This document shows positions 1-7,735 of a stretch of 47,497 nucleotides of DNA, in pieces. The DNA is from Sulfurospirillum sp. (lineage in GTDB: Bacteria; Campylobacterota; Campylobacteria; Campylobacterales; Sulfurospirillaceae). Below the pieces are notes generated by a model. That model saw nothing but the letters and a program-made list of their open reading frames with translations, had not been told where the DNA came from and searched no databases. Every line of letters begins with the position of its first letter. Position 1 is the stretch's first letter. Location of the stretch: contig JADGDR010000014.1 in NCBI GenBank assembly GCA_016744795.1, positions 1 through 47,497 on the forward strand, read 5' to 3'. The translations under genes were made by a program, and so were the position numbers.

Positions 1-107
1 ATAGCATTTTTTGCAATTGATTCATAAAAATTACCTTGCTCGCATGCTGCTCTTTCTGGTATTAAGTTTGTTTCTACTTTTCCAGTTATCTCTTTTATGC
101 TTTGCAT
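1..107 (-). CDS. 5' end of an unidentified gene, divergent from the hydroxyproline module
   Basis: The first 35 codons of a gene that leaves the window on the left. The ATG at 107 is preceded by AAGGAG with ideal spacing, so the start is well supported. The visible N-terminus (MQSIKEITGKVETNLIP and onward) is hydrophilic, has no signal peptide and is not one I recognise. It shares its upstream region with the hydroxyproline genes at 199 and with the palindromic operator at 137-168. By inference it belongs to the same regulon, perhaps another enzyme of proline or hydroxyproline use. The fragment is too short to name a family. Confidence 0.6.
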   Translation of the reverse strand, partial: MQSIKEITGKVETNLIPERAACEQGNFYESIAKNA

Positions 108-136
108 ATGGTCTCCTTGTTTAGTGTGAAGCATTA

Positions 137-168
137 TGATATACTTCTGATATATCAAAAGTATATCA
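137..168. promoter_or_regulatory. Nested palindromic operator in divergent promoter region
   Basis: TGATATACTT (137-146) and AAGTATATCA (159-168) are perfect 10-bp inverted repeats. Between them lies another perfect 10-bp palindrome, TGATATATCA (148-157). The array sits between two divergent genes, just upstream of the Shine-Dalgarno of the gene at 199. The nearby GntR-family regulator at 2152 is the obvious candidate to bind it, which is inference. The three TGATATA-type half-sites suggest cooperative binding by more than one dimer. Confidence 0.7.
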
Positions 169-198
169 GAAAAAAAATAACTTTGTCAAGGAGTGTTT

Positions 199-1116
199 AT
201 GGAGATTATAAGCAAAGAAAAAATAGAAGAATTATTGGACTATCCTTCGCTTATATCGGCTTTAAAAGAGGGTTTTAAATCAGATATAATCGCTCCTATT
301 CGTCATCATCATGATTTTAAAAATTCTAAGGAGTGTGTAGATTCTACACTTTTACTTATGCCAGCATGGCAAGAGAGTGAAGTTCTAGGTGTAAAACTAG
401 TAACAGTTAGCCCAAACAATACAAAATATGACCTACCTGCTATAAATGGACTATATATTTTATTTGATGCTCACAAAGGTGGAGTTGAGGCTACTTTGGA
501 TGGAAAAGCATTGACTACAAAAAGAACAGCAGCAGCTTCAGCACTAGCAAGTTCATATCTTTCAAGAAAAGATGCAACTTCCATGTTAATGATAGGAACA
601 GGAGATTTAAGTAGTGAACTAATTTTGGCTCATGCAAGTGTTAGAGATATTAAAAAGGTTTACATTTGGGGCAGAAGTCTTAACAAATCTTCAAAGATAA
701 TCGATAAACTAAAAGATAGATTTGACATAGAAGCAGTAGCAAAAATAGAAGATGTAATTAGCAAAGTCGATATTATATCTTGTGCTACGCTCTCAAATGA
801 GCCTTTGGTTTTTGGAAAGTTTTTAAAAGAAGGGCAACATGTTGACTTGGTTGGTTCATATAAACCAAACATGAGAGAAGCTGATGACGAAACTATGAAA
901 AAAGCGGACATATACATAGATACAAATATGGCTCTAAAAGAGAGTGGAGATTTGAAAAATGTCAGCGAAAAAGATGTTGTTTCAGATTTATATAACTTGT
1001 GCAAAGAACAACATTGTGGAAGAAGAAGTGACAAGCAAATTACACTTTTCAAATCAGTTGGACATGCACTTGAAGATTTAGTAGCAGCAAAACTTGTAAA
1101 GGAGAGATTAGTATGA
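199..1116 (+). CDS. lhpI: Ornithine cyclodeaminase-family Delta1-pyrroline-2-carboxylate reductase
   Basis: A 305-residue protein of the ornithine cyclodeaminase/mu-crystallin family. The signature GKALTTKRTAAASALAS (residues about 102-118) and a Rossmann motif GTGDLS (133-138) are visible. The ATG at 199 is preferred over the GTG at 193, because the GTG lies inside the Shine-Dalgarno AAGGAG (188-193). Family members include ornithine cyclodeaminase, alanine dehydrogenase and the LhpI-type reductases that turn Delta1-pyrroline-2-carboxylate into L-proline. It overlaps by ATGA a gene encoding a trans-3-hydroxyproline dehydratase, whose product is exactly that imine. The reductase role is therefore favoured from context, not from residues unique to LhpI. 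Confidence 0.8.
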   Translation: MEIISKEKIEELLDYPSLISALKEGFKSDIIAPIRHHHDFKNSKECVDSTLLLMPAWQESEVLGVKLVTVSPNNTKYDLPAINGLYILFDAHKGGVEATLDGKALTTKRTAAASALASSYLSRKDATSMLMIGTGDLSSELILAHASVRDIKKVYIWGRSLNKSSKIIDKLKDRFDIEAVAKIEDVISKVDIISCATLSNEPLVFGKFLKEGQHVDLVGSYKPNMREADDETMKKADIYIDTNMALKESGDLKNVSEKDVVSDLYNLCKEQHCGRRSDKQITLFKSVGHALEDLVAAKLVKERLV

Positions 1117-2144
1117 ACATACAAAACTCCAAGGTAAAAGGTAACTTTACAAAAATAAAAACCATAGATATGCATACAGGTGGTGAACCTCTTAGAGTCA
1201 TTATAGATGGTTATCCTACCATTGAGGGCAATACAATACTAGAAAAAAGAAACTATGTAAAAGAAAATCTTGATTATCTGCGTACATCTTTGATGTTTGA
1301 ACCACGAGGTCATGCCGATATGTATGGGGTTTTAGTAGTAGAACCGGAGCATGAAGACAGTGATTTTGGAGTACTTTTTATGCATAACGAAGGGTATAGC
1401 ACCATGTGTGGACATGCAACTATTGCTATAAGTAAACTTGCAGTTGAACTAGGTTGGGTAAAAGTTACTAAACCAGTTACACACATAAAGATAGATGCTC
1501 CTTGTGGACAACTGAATTCTTATGTACATGTAAAACAAAATGCTGAGGTTGAAAGTGTAAAATTTGAGTGTGTTCCATCTTTTGTAATCGCTTTAGATGA
1601 GTCTTTACATGTAGAGGGTTTAGGTGATATAAAATATGACTTGTCTTATGGTGGGGCATTTTATGCCTATGTTGATGCCGATGAGATTGGACTAAATTTA
1701 GAAAAGCAGAACTATAATGAGATTATAGACTATGGTAGACGAATAAAAGAAGCAGTGATAAAGAATAAAGACAATGTAAAACACCCTTTAGAAGAAGATT
1801 TGAGTTTTCTTTACGGAGTAATTTTCATAAGTAAAAATAGTGATGTTCATAGTAAAAATGTTTGTGTATTTGCAGATGGGGAAGTAGACAGAAGTCCTAC
1901 AGGCTCAGGGGTTTCAGGAAGAGCTGCAATTCACTATAAAAAAGGTGAAATTGTTATGGGAGAGAGTATTACAATTGAGAGTATATTGGGTACAAAGTTT
2001 GATGTAAAAGTAGTTAGAGAGGTAGTTTGTGGCAAACTAAATGCGGTGATTCCTGAAGTGAGTGGAAATGCGTATGTAACAGGAGAACACACTTTTTTGA
2101 TAGACGAAAAAGATGAATTAAAATATGGATTCATATTAAGATAG
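1113..2144 (+). CDS. lhpH: trans-3-hydroxy-L-proline dehydratase (proline racemase superfamily)
   Basis: A 343-residue member of the proline racemase superfamily. The substrate-binding MHTGGEPLR is at 20-28 and the first catalytic cysteine is Cys99 in MCGHA. The second catalytic position, which is Cys in proline racemase and 4-hydroxyproline epimerase, is Thr263 in DRSPTGSG. The Cys/Thr pair is the established hallmark of trans-3-hydroxy-L-proline dehydratases, including human L3HYPDH. Water is lost to give Delta1-pyrroline-2-carboxylate, which the upstream reductase would convert to L-proline. The start codon overlaps the previous stop (ATGA), indicating translational coupling. Two copies of the TACATGTA palindrome lie inside the gene, at 1525 and 1606. 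Confidence 0.88.
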   Translation: MNIQNSKVKGNFTKIKTIDMHTGGEPLRVIIDGYPTIEGNTILEKRNYVKENLDYLRTSLMFEPRGHADMYGVLVVEPEHEDSDFGVLFMHNEGYSTMCGHATIAISKLAVELGWVKVTKPVTHIKIDAPCGQLNSYVHVKQNAEVESVKFECVPSFVIALDESLHVEGLGDIKYDLSYGGAFYAYVDADEIGLNLEKQNYNEIIDYGRRIKEAVIKNKDNVKHPLEEDLSFLYGVIFISKNSDVHSKNVCVFADGEVDRSPTGSGVSGRAAIHYKKGEIVMGESITIESILGTKFDVKVVREVVCGKLNAVIPEVSGNAYVTGEHTFLIDEKDELKYGFILR

Positions 2145-2151
2145 GGAAAAA

Positions 2152-2793
2152 ATGAGAGAAAACAATTTATCATCAAAAGCGTACTATATACTTGAAGAGT
2201 TATTAGTAACGCTACAACTAGAACCAGCAAAAATCTATTCAGAAAAAGAGCTTATGGATATATCTGGCATAAGCAGGACTCCTTTACGAGAGGCACTTTT
2301 AAGATTGTCAAATGAGTCATTACTTAAAATTATACCTAGACGTGGTATTGAGATTAGTGACATCAATATGATTGACCAGTTGGCAATGTTTGAGACTAGA
2401 AGAGTACTTGATACTCTTTTGATTCAACGAGCAACAAAATATGCTACACCATTTGAAAAAGAGAAAATAATATCACTAAAAATATTGATGCAAGAAGCAG
2501 TTAGCAAAAACAAAGTAGATGGTTATTTAAGAGTTGATGAGGAACTAGATCATACCATCTTTAAGATAGCAAGAAATGAGTTTGCTGCACATGCAACCAT
2601 ACCTTTACATGTAAAGAGTAGACGCTTTTGGTATTACTTTAAAGGGAGTGAAGATATGCACTCTTGCTCAGTTTTACATACAAAGATGATAGACGCTATT
2701 GTAGATGGTGATGAGGTAAATGCCGTGAAATATTCTAATGAAATTATTGATAACTTAGTTGTTGTTGTGAAAGACTATATACAGAGTTTATAA
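2152..2793 (+). CDS. GntR-family (FCD) transcriptional regulator
   Basis: A 213-residue regulator. An N-terminal winged helix-turn-helix (about 10-75) contains SEKELMDISGISRTPLREAL, the conserved GntR recognition-helix region. It is followed by an all-helical FCD ligand domain with Asp/His positions of the metal site (DEELDHTIF, HTKMIDA). It starts 7 nt after the dehydratase stop, with AGGG as ribosome-binding site, so it is the third gene of the operon. FCD regulators usually answer to small carboxylates or amino acids. Here a proline or hydroxyproline-derived ligand is likely, with the nested palindrome at 137-168 as probable target. Confidence 0.85.
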   Translation: MRENNLSSKAYYILEELLVTLQLEPAKIYSEKELMDISGISRTPLREALLRLSNESLLKIIPRRGIEISDINMIDQLAMFETRRVLDTLLIQRATKYATPFEKEKIISLKILMQEAVSKNKVDGYLRVDEELDHTIFKIARNEFAAHATIPLHVKSRRFWYYFKGSEDMHSCSVLHTKMIDAIVDGDEVNAVKYSNEIIDNLVVVVKDYIQSL

Positions 2794-2794
2794 G

Positions 2795-3673
2795 ATGGAA
2801 AAAATCAAACTTTAGCCTACAAGTATGCACTTATAGCTGTGCTCTTTTGGTCAACAACAGCCACAGTTTTAAAAGTTACATTAAAGTTTATAACTCCCTT
2901 GGAACTTCTTTTTTATTCAGCATGTAGTTCTCTTTTTATTTTGGGTATGATTTTGACATACCAAAAAAAATTTGGTGCAGTTTTTTTTCATATTAAAAAT
3001 CAGCCTATAATAGTCCTTGTCTTGGGTGCTATTAATCCTTTTATATATTATCTTATACTTTTTTAGTGCTTATGATTTACTTCCAGCACAAGAGGCTCAG
3101 ACCATCAACTATACATGGGCATTGATGTTTGCTTATCTTTCAGTTTTATTTTTAAAGCAGAAGTTAACAAAGGGAGATGTTCTAGCAGGAATAATTTGTT
3201 ATTTTGGTGTTTTGATTATATCTACTAAAGGGAATCCTTTTTCTCTAGATTTTTCAGATTTATTTGGTATTATATTAGCTCTTATAAGTACAGTTTTATG
3301 GGCTTTATATTGGATAATAAATACAAATTCTAAAGCAGATGCTACAGTAGGTCTTTTTTCAAATTTTTTAGTTGGCACAATTCTTATAGGATTATATGTT
3401 GTTTTTGTAGGAGGTATAAATCTACCAAATCTTCAAGCAACTTTTGGAGTTATTTACGTAGGTTTTTTTGAGATGGGAATTACTTTTGTGTTTTGGTTGA
3501 AAGCAGTAATCTTAACACCAAGCGTATCAAAAATCTCAAATCTTATATTTTTGTCACCCTTTTTATCTTTGGTTTTTATCTATTTTTTTGTGGGTGAAGA
3601 GATACTCCTTTCAACCATAGTAGCTCTATTTTTAATCATAAGCGGTTTAGTCATTCAACAAAAGTGGAAGTAG
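2795..3673 (+). pseudogene. EamA/DMT-family transporter disrupted by two homopolymer frameshifts
   Basis: A drug/metabolite-transporter superfamily permease of about ten hydrophobic segments, presumably an amino-acid or metabolite exporter. It is readable only by switching frame twice. The natural ATG at 2795 gives MEKIKL and then a stop. One extra A in the A6 run just after it would give MEKNQTLAYKYALIAVLFW, which continues smoothly. Near 3059-3066 a T6 run causes a second stop. With one T fewer the sequence runs on as YYLILFSAYDLLPAQEAQTI, a typical EamA junction. From there to 3673 the frame is open. It could be a true pseudogene, a phase-variable gene, or two base-calling errors. The start is 2 nt after the GntR stop, so it is operonic. 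Confidence 0.75.
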
Positions 3674-3830
3674 TTAATGTTGTTTTGAATTAAAATATTT
3701 AAGAATCAATTATTTGCAGACGATTAGCTATTTAAAAATCTAGGTTGAAGTATATGAGTAGTACAGACTTTTTTTCTTCCTTAAGCCTATTTCCCATTTT
3801 TATCTAAATACACATAGTGTTTTTATTTAT

Positions 3831-3838
3831 TGTATAAT
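3831..3838 (+). promoter_or_regulatory. Extended -10 promoter for the orphan gene at 3874
   Basis: TGTATAAT is a consensus extended -10 element 35 nt before the ATG at 3874, and an AAGGG ribosome-binding site follows. Apart from this element I see nothing in the 200-nt gap from 3674 to 3873. Confidence 0.55.
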
Positions 3839-3873
3839 ATTAATATGTATCAAAAATATTAATAAGGGATAAA

Positions 3874-4533
3874 ATGGAAAAAGAAATGGTAATTGATGTT
3901 ATTGGGTTAGTGTGTCCTCCTGGAGGATTAGTAGCTAAATACTTAATGAATATATCAACTAAATCCAGTGAAAAATTATTAAATAAACGATTAAATGATA
4001 TTGATTTAACTAAATTAGAATTGCTTTTTGTCAATTATATATTAGATATTGCAAGTAAAAGAGATGAATCAATAGACAATATTGAAATAGATTGTAGTGA
4101 ACTTATGGAAGCATTAAATTTACAAGAAAATGACTTTAATGATATAAGATATAACTTAGAAAGTTACGAATTTTTAGGTACGAGATTAGCAATGGGAAAT
4201 TGTTGTGCTTGTAGGTTAAATTATTCATTATTTTGGAAATCTAATTATTTAGAGTTGACTACAGAATATTCATTAAATTTTGAGTATTTACTGAAATCAA
4301 TTATTGATTATTTGTATTTGGAAAAAAGACACTTAACTGAAGAGGTAGATATACGAACATTATCTGAAAAATTTACTACGGAACAAATAAACCCTGTACT
4401 TGCATATTTACATGAAATTGGAGTCGCACAACATATTTCTTACAGCAGACCACAAGTTAAATATTTATACTTTAGTTTTTTTCTTGATAAACCAAAGCTA
4501 GTCAAAGTTTATAAAAGTTTATTATTAACATAA
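3874..4533 (+). CDS. Uncharacterised 219-residue protein
   Basis: Not recognised. A soluble, helix-rich, Asn/Leu-rich protein without signal peptide or membrane segment. The central motif GNCCACRLN (about 108-116) has three closely spaced cysteines, and an N-terminal VCPPGG adds another. Together they could bind a metal or be redox-active. The C-terminal part (ADVR-like helix, QINPVLAYLHEIGVAQHI) has the look of a winged helix. It has its own promoter and stands alone between convergent and codirectional neighbours. Base composition is even more AT-rich than the neighbours, so horizontal acquisition is possible. It could be a solitary regulator or a remnant of a mobile region. Confidence 0.6.
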   Translation: MEKEMVIDVIGLVCPPGGLVAKYLMNISTKSSEKLLNKRLNDIDLTKLELLFVNYILDIASKRDESIDNIEIDCSELMEALNLQENDFNDIRYNLESYEFLGTRLAMGNCCACRLNYSLFWKSNYLELTTEYSLNFEYLLKSIIDYLYLEKRHLTEEVDIRTLSEKFTTEQINPVLAYLHEIGVAQHISYSRPQVKYLYFSFFLDKPKLVKVYKSLLLT

Positions 4534-4613
4534 TAATTTTTTTAAAAAGATTATTTTCTGTTATTGTGCTTAATTATTTAAAAGTTACATTTTAAAAACA
4601 ATTACAATGCTAC

Positions 4614-5768
4614 CTACTCAGTAACAATGCACGTAGGTTTTTCAAAGTAAAAACCTTGGTAGTAGTCAAAACCTAGTTTTTGGGCTTCTTCAAAAGAGGC
4701 GTTTGAGTTTATGTGAGTTGCTATGGTTTTTATGTTTTGTTCTTTACATGTAGAGATTATTTTTTTACATGTAGAGACTGCGTTAGCGTCTATTTGTAGA
4801 AGTCTTATTAGGTCGCCTTTTATTTTGACAAACTCTATTTCTAGGTCTTTTATGTAGCTTGTATTATCGACGTTGTCGAGACAAATTTTAATATTTAGTT
4901 TTTTTAGTTCTGCTATTTTTTCAGGAAGTCTACTGTTGTGTAGGCACTCTTCATTTTGTAGTTCAAAAACAGTATTGCTATTTTTAAAACCTTCTGTATA
5001 AATCTGGTATAACTCATCATCAAAAAGTTCAGAACAAGATATATTTACTGCTTTAGCCTCTTTAATAGAGTTCATTTTTCCAATAACAAGTTTCACTATT
5101 TGTGTATAGAAACCTTTTTCTTTTGCAATATTTAAAAATATTTTTGGAGGAATTACTCCATTTTTACTGACAATACGAATTAGAGCTTCTTGGTAGAGAG
5201 TATTTTTGTCTAAGTTAATTACTTTTTGAAAATATGGAGTTATGGTTCCATCTTCAATAGAATCATGGAGTAAAGTGCATATGCGCTCTTCATCTTCTTC
5301 TAATAGAATATTTACAAAATCAGAGTATGTCATAAACGGCTGATTCTCTTTTTGTGCAATTTTCAAAGCTTTTTGTGCTTTTTTTAGAAGATTGTTTTGA
5401 TCCAAACAGATGCCCATGTGAGCTTTTATTGTGATTTCTTCTTTGTTGAAATTATACTTTTGAGCTTTTATAAAATCTATAACTAAAAAAAGAAGTTTTT
5501 CGATAGTTTTTAAATCAAAAGGTATATCTTTGATAAGGGCAAATTCATCTTCTTGCACTCTAAATGCACTCATGTTATTGTTTTTTGCAAAATTTGTTAA
5601 AGATAAAGCAAACTCTTTTAAAACAAAATCTCCAGCTTCATCAGAGTAAGTTAGGTTTAATTTAGTAAAATCTTTTAAGTCAATTAAAAAAAGTTTTGGG
5701 TGTTTAGACTCTTTTAAAGTCTGCAAAAGTGAGTTGAAAGAAGGTATATGAGTTAAAGTATCTAACAA
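4614..5768 (-). CDS. Degenerate GGDEF-EAL domain protein
   Basis: A 384-residue cytoplasmic protein with a GGDEF-like domain (about 1-155) and an EAL-like domain (about 165-384). The diguanylate cyclase signature is replaced by QEDEF within RVQEDEFAL. The EAL domain keeps EALIR but lacks DDFG (here LDNVD) and the later AEGVE (here ATHIN). It therefore probably neither makes nor degrades c-di-GMP and may act as a binding or regulatory protein. The start is TTG at 5768, and the next upstream in-frame codon but one is a stop. The TTG overlaps the mobA stop as TTGTTAG, so translation is coupled to mobA. Two TACATGTA palindromes (4745, 4766) fall in a frame that reads STCK rather than LHV. Confidence 0.75.
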   Translation of the reverse strand: MLDTLTHIPSFNSLLQTLKESKHPKLFLIDLKDFTKLNLTYSDEAGDFVLKEFALSLTNFAKNNNMSAFRVQEDEFALIKDIPFDLKTIEKLLFLVIDFIKAQKYNFNKEEITIKAHMGICLDQNNLLKKAQKALKIAQKENQPFMTYSDFVNILLEEDEERICTLLHDSIEDGTITPYFQKVINLDKNTLYQEALIRIVSKNGVIPPKIFLNIAKEKGFYTQIVKLVIGKMNSIKEAKAVNISCSELFDDELYQIYTEGFKNSNTVFELQNEECLHNSRLPEKIAELKKLNIKICLDNVDNTSYIKDLEIEFVKIKGDLIRLLQIDANAVSTCKKIISTCKEQNIKTIATHINSNASFEEAQKLGFDYYQGFYFEKPTCIVTE

Positions 5769-6331
5769 ATTTTATCCTTTGCTTTTTCGTATTCCTCAGG
5801 ACGATTTAGATTGGAAAATGTCTCATCACTAAGAAAATCAACATATTTAGTTTTTACTTTATCTAAAAGATTTCTTATTTTGTGATTGTTAGCTTCTATA
5901 TGTTTTTTTAAAATAGGTAAAATTGAAGGAGAGTAGATAGCACAAAGTTGATGAGAACCATAAGGAGACTTAGCTATAACAACAGCATAATCATCTTTAC
6001 ATGTAAAGAGTTTTTCGTAAACTTCTAAAGTTACAAAAGGCGTATCAACACTAAGTATACAAACAGGAGTGTCAAACTTTTTAAGTATGCTATAGAGGGC
6101 TATAAGAGGAGAGTATTCATCAAATTCTTTAGTATCTTCTATAAAACTTGCTTTAAAGTCAAATTTTTCTTTAGTTTTACAGCTTACATGTAAAGAGACA
6201 AAGTTATTTTTGTGCTTGTCAAGTTGGTATTGAGTTAGAGTTTGAGATGAACCAAAAGGAAGCAACGATTTGTCACTTCCCATACGACTACTTCTGCCAC
6301 CTGCGACTATAACACAAGGTAAGTCTAGCAT
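5762..6331 (-). CDS. mobA: Molybdenum cofactor guanylyltransferase MobA
   Basis: A 189-residue nucleotidyltransferase. The N-terminus VIVAGGRSSRMGSDKSLLPF is the MobA loop that binds GTP, and SVDTPFV matches the conserved second nucleotide motif. It attaches GMP to molybdopterin to make the bis-MGD cofactor used by formate dehydrogenase, nitrate reductase and related enzymes. The ATG overlaps the leuC stop as TAATG, and its own stop overlaps the next gene, so leuC-mobA-GGDEF/EAL is one coupled transcription unit. Length is normal for the family. Confidence 0.9.
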   Translation of the reverse strand: MLDLPCVIVAGGRSSRMGSDKSLLPFGSSQTLTQYQLDKHKNNFVSLHVSCKTKEKFDFKASFIEDTKEFDEYSPLIALYSILKKFDTPVCILSVDTPFVTLEVYEKLFTCKDDYAVVIAKSPYGSHQLCAIYSPSILPILKKHIEANNHKIRNLLDKVKTKYVDFLSDETFSNLNRPEEYEKAKDKIC

Positions 6332-7590
6332 TATCTTGGGTCTACTATTTTCCCTGCAATTGCACTTGCAGCTGCAACTGCTGAATTTGCTAAGTAAATT
6401 TCACTACTTCTGTCTCCCATGCGACCTATAAAGTTTCTGTTTGTAGTTGCGACACATCTTTCACCTTTTCCAAGAATTCCCATGTATCCACCAAGACAGG
6501 CTCCACATGTTGGGTTAGAAAAAACTGCTCCAGCGTTAATGAAGATTTCTACTAAACCCTCTTTACTTGCTTGAAGTGAGATTTTTTGTGTGGCTGGAGT
6601 GATGATAAGTCTTGTTTTTCTTGCTACTTTTTTACCGTCAAGAATTTTAGCAGCCATTCTTAAGTCTTCAATTCTTCCGTTTGTACAGCTTCCGATAAAT
6701 ACTTGGTCAAGGTCTAAGTTGTCAGCAACTGCTTGAGATACAGGTTTACCATTTGATGGTAAATGAGGGTAAGCAATAACAGGTTCAAGCGCAGCAACAT
6801 CTATATGAAGTGTTTGAACGTAAGTTGCATTTTCATCAGAGTAAAACTCTTTTGGTTCGCGTGCTAAAGTTTTATCAGCTAAAAATTCTCTTGTTATGTC
6901 ATCAACTGCAACAATTCCGTTTTTAGCACCAGCTTCAATAGCCATATTGCAAAGCGAAAATCTATCAGCCATGTTTAGATGAGCGATTGTATCACCAGTG
7001 AATTCTAAAGTTCTATAAAGTGCACCATCAACCCCAATCATACGGATAACTTCAAGAATAAGGTCTTTACCATAAATGTGTTTTCCAGGTTTACCACTAA
7101 ATACAACTTTTATAGCTTCAGGAACTTTAAACCAATTTCCACCAGTAATCATGGCATATGAGAGGTCAGTACTTCCCATACCAGTTGCAAATGCTCCTAA
7201 AGCACCATGCGTACAGGTGTGAGAATCAGCCCCAATAATGACATCGCCAGGAATCACAAGACCTTTTTCAGGTAAAAGTGCATGTTCTATTCCCATGTCT
7301 TTTTCATCAAAATAGTGTTTTAAATTATGTTTGTAGGCAAATTCACGGCTAATTTTTGCTTGATTTGCTGAAGCAATATCTTTTGCAGGGATGAAGTGAT
7401 CCATAACAATAGAAAAGCCATCTGGATTTGCTAGTTTTTCTACGCCACTATCTTCAAATGCTTTTATGCTTATTGGTGTTGTGATATCATTTCCTATAAC
7501 CATATCTATGTTACATTCTATGATCTCACCAGCTTTAACTTCTCGACCGACATGATCACTAAATATTTTTTCTGTGATTGTTTGACCCAT
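6331..7590 (-). CDS. leuC: 3-isopropylmalate dehydratase large subunit
   Basis: A 419-residue aconitase-family protein of the shorter archaeal/epsilonproteobacterial LeuC type. The [4Fe-4S] cysteines are in FIGSCTNGR and NPTCGACLGG, with DHFIPAKD and GADSHTCTHG near the N-terminus. It isomerises 2- to 3-isopropylmalate in leucine synthesis together with LeuD. No leuD lies in this window, so the small subunit must be encoded elsewhere. It is first in the operon. A 145-nt divergent leader holds two perfect hairpins (7617-7675) that may form part of its 5' untranslated region. Confidence 0.92.
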   Translation of the reverse strand: MGQTITEKIFSDHVGREVKAGEIIECNIDMVIGNDITTPISIKAFEDSGVEKLANPDGFSIVMDHFIPAKDIASANQAKISREFAYKHNLKHYFDEKDMGIEHALLPEKGLVIPGDVIIGADSHTCTHGALGAFATGMGSTDLSYAMITGGNWFKVPEAIKVVFSGKPGKHIYGKDLILEVIRMIGVDGALYRTLEFTGDTIAHLNMADRFSLCNMAIEAGAKNGIVAVDDITREFLADKTLAREPKEFYSDENATYVQTLHIDVAALEPVIAYPHLPSNGKPVSQAVADNLDLDQVFIGSCTNGRIEDLRMAAKILDGKKVARKTRLIITPATQKISLQASKEGLVEIFINAGAVFSNPTCGACLGGYMGILGKGERCVATTNRNFIGRMGDRSSEIYLANSAVAAASAIAGKIVDPR

Positions 7591-7616
7591 TTAGTAGCCT
7601 TTTTATTAATTTCTGT

Positions 7617-7643
7617 TTTTCAAAGAATTCACTTCTTTGAAAA
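7617..7643. repeat. Perfect 11-bp inverted repeat (hairpin 1) upstream of leuC
   Basis: TTTTCAAAGAA (7617-7627) and TTCTTTGAAAA (7633-7643) pair perfectly around a 5-nt loop. It lies in a divergent intergenic region where neither neighbour ends, so it is not a conventional terminator of an adjacent gene. It could be an RNA structure in the leuC leader or a dispersed palindromic unit. Confidence 0.7.
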
Positions 7644-7647
7644 TTCC

Positions 7648-7675
7648 TCTTGCAAAATCTTTGCCTTTTGCAAGA
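7648..7675. repeat. Perfect 10-bp inverted repeat (hairpin 2) upstream of leuC
   Basis: TCTTGCAAAA (7648-7657) and TTTTGCAAGA (7666-7675) pair perfectly around an 8-nt loop. It begins 4 nt after hairpin 1, making a tandem two-hairpin structure within the same divergent leader. Confidence 0.7.
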
Positions 7676-7735
7676 AATTGCATTTATATTAGCAAAATAA
7701 AGCTAAAAAATTGATTTTATGGTACTATTTGCACA

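Noticed and set aside
660-1175. Minus-strand open frame over the reductase gene
   Set aside because: It is a shadow of the well-supported plus-strand genes and has no family resemblance; the same holds for the other long antisense frames, such as those over uraA, the symporter and the EAL protein.
2839-3673. Two separate small transporter genes
   Set aside because: The two frames are contiguous halves of one EamA protein; joining them needs single-base changes in homopolymers, so they are one broken gene.
6331-7590. Homoaconitase or aconitase instead of LeuC
   Set aside because: The 419-residue single large-subunit form with the LeuC-type start fits isopropylmalate dehydratase; without leuD nearby the assignment keeps some doubt but remains the best.
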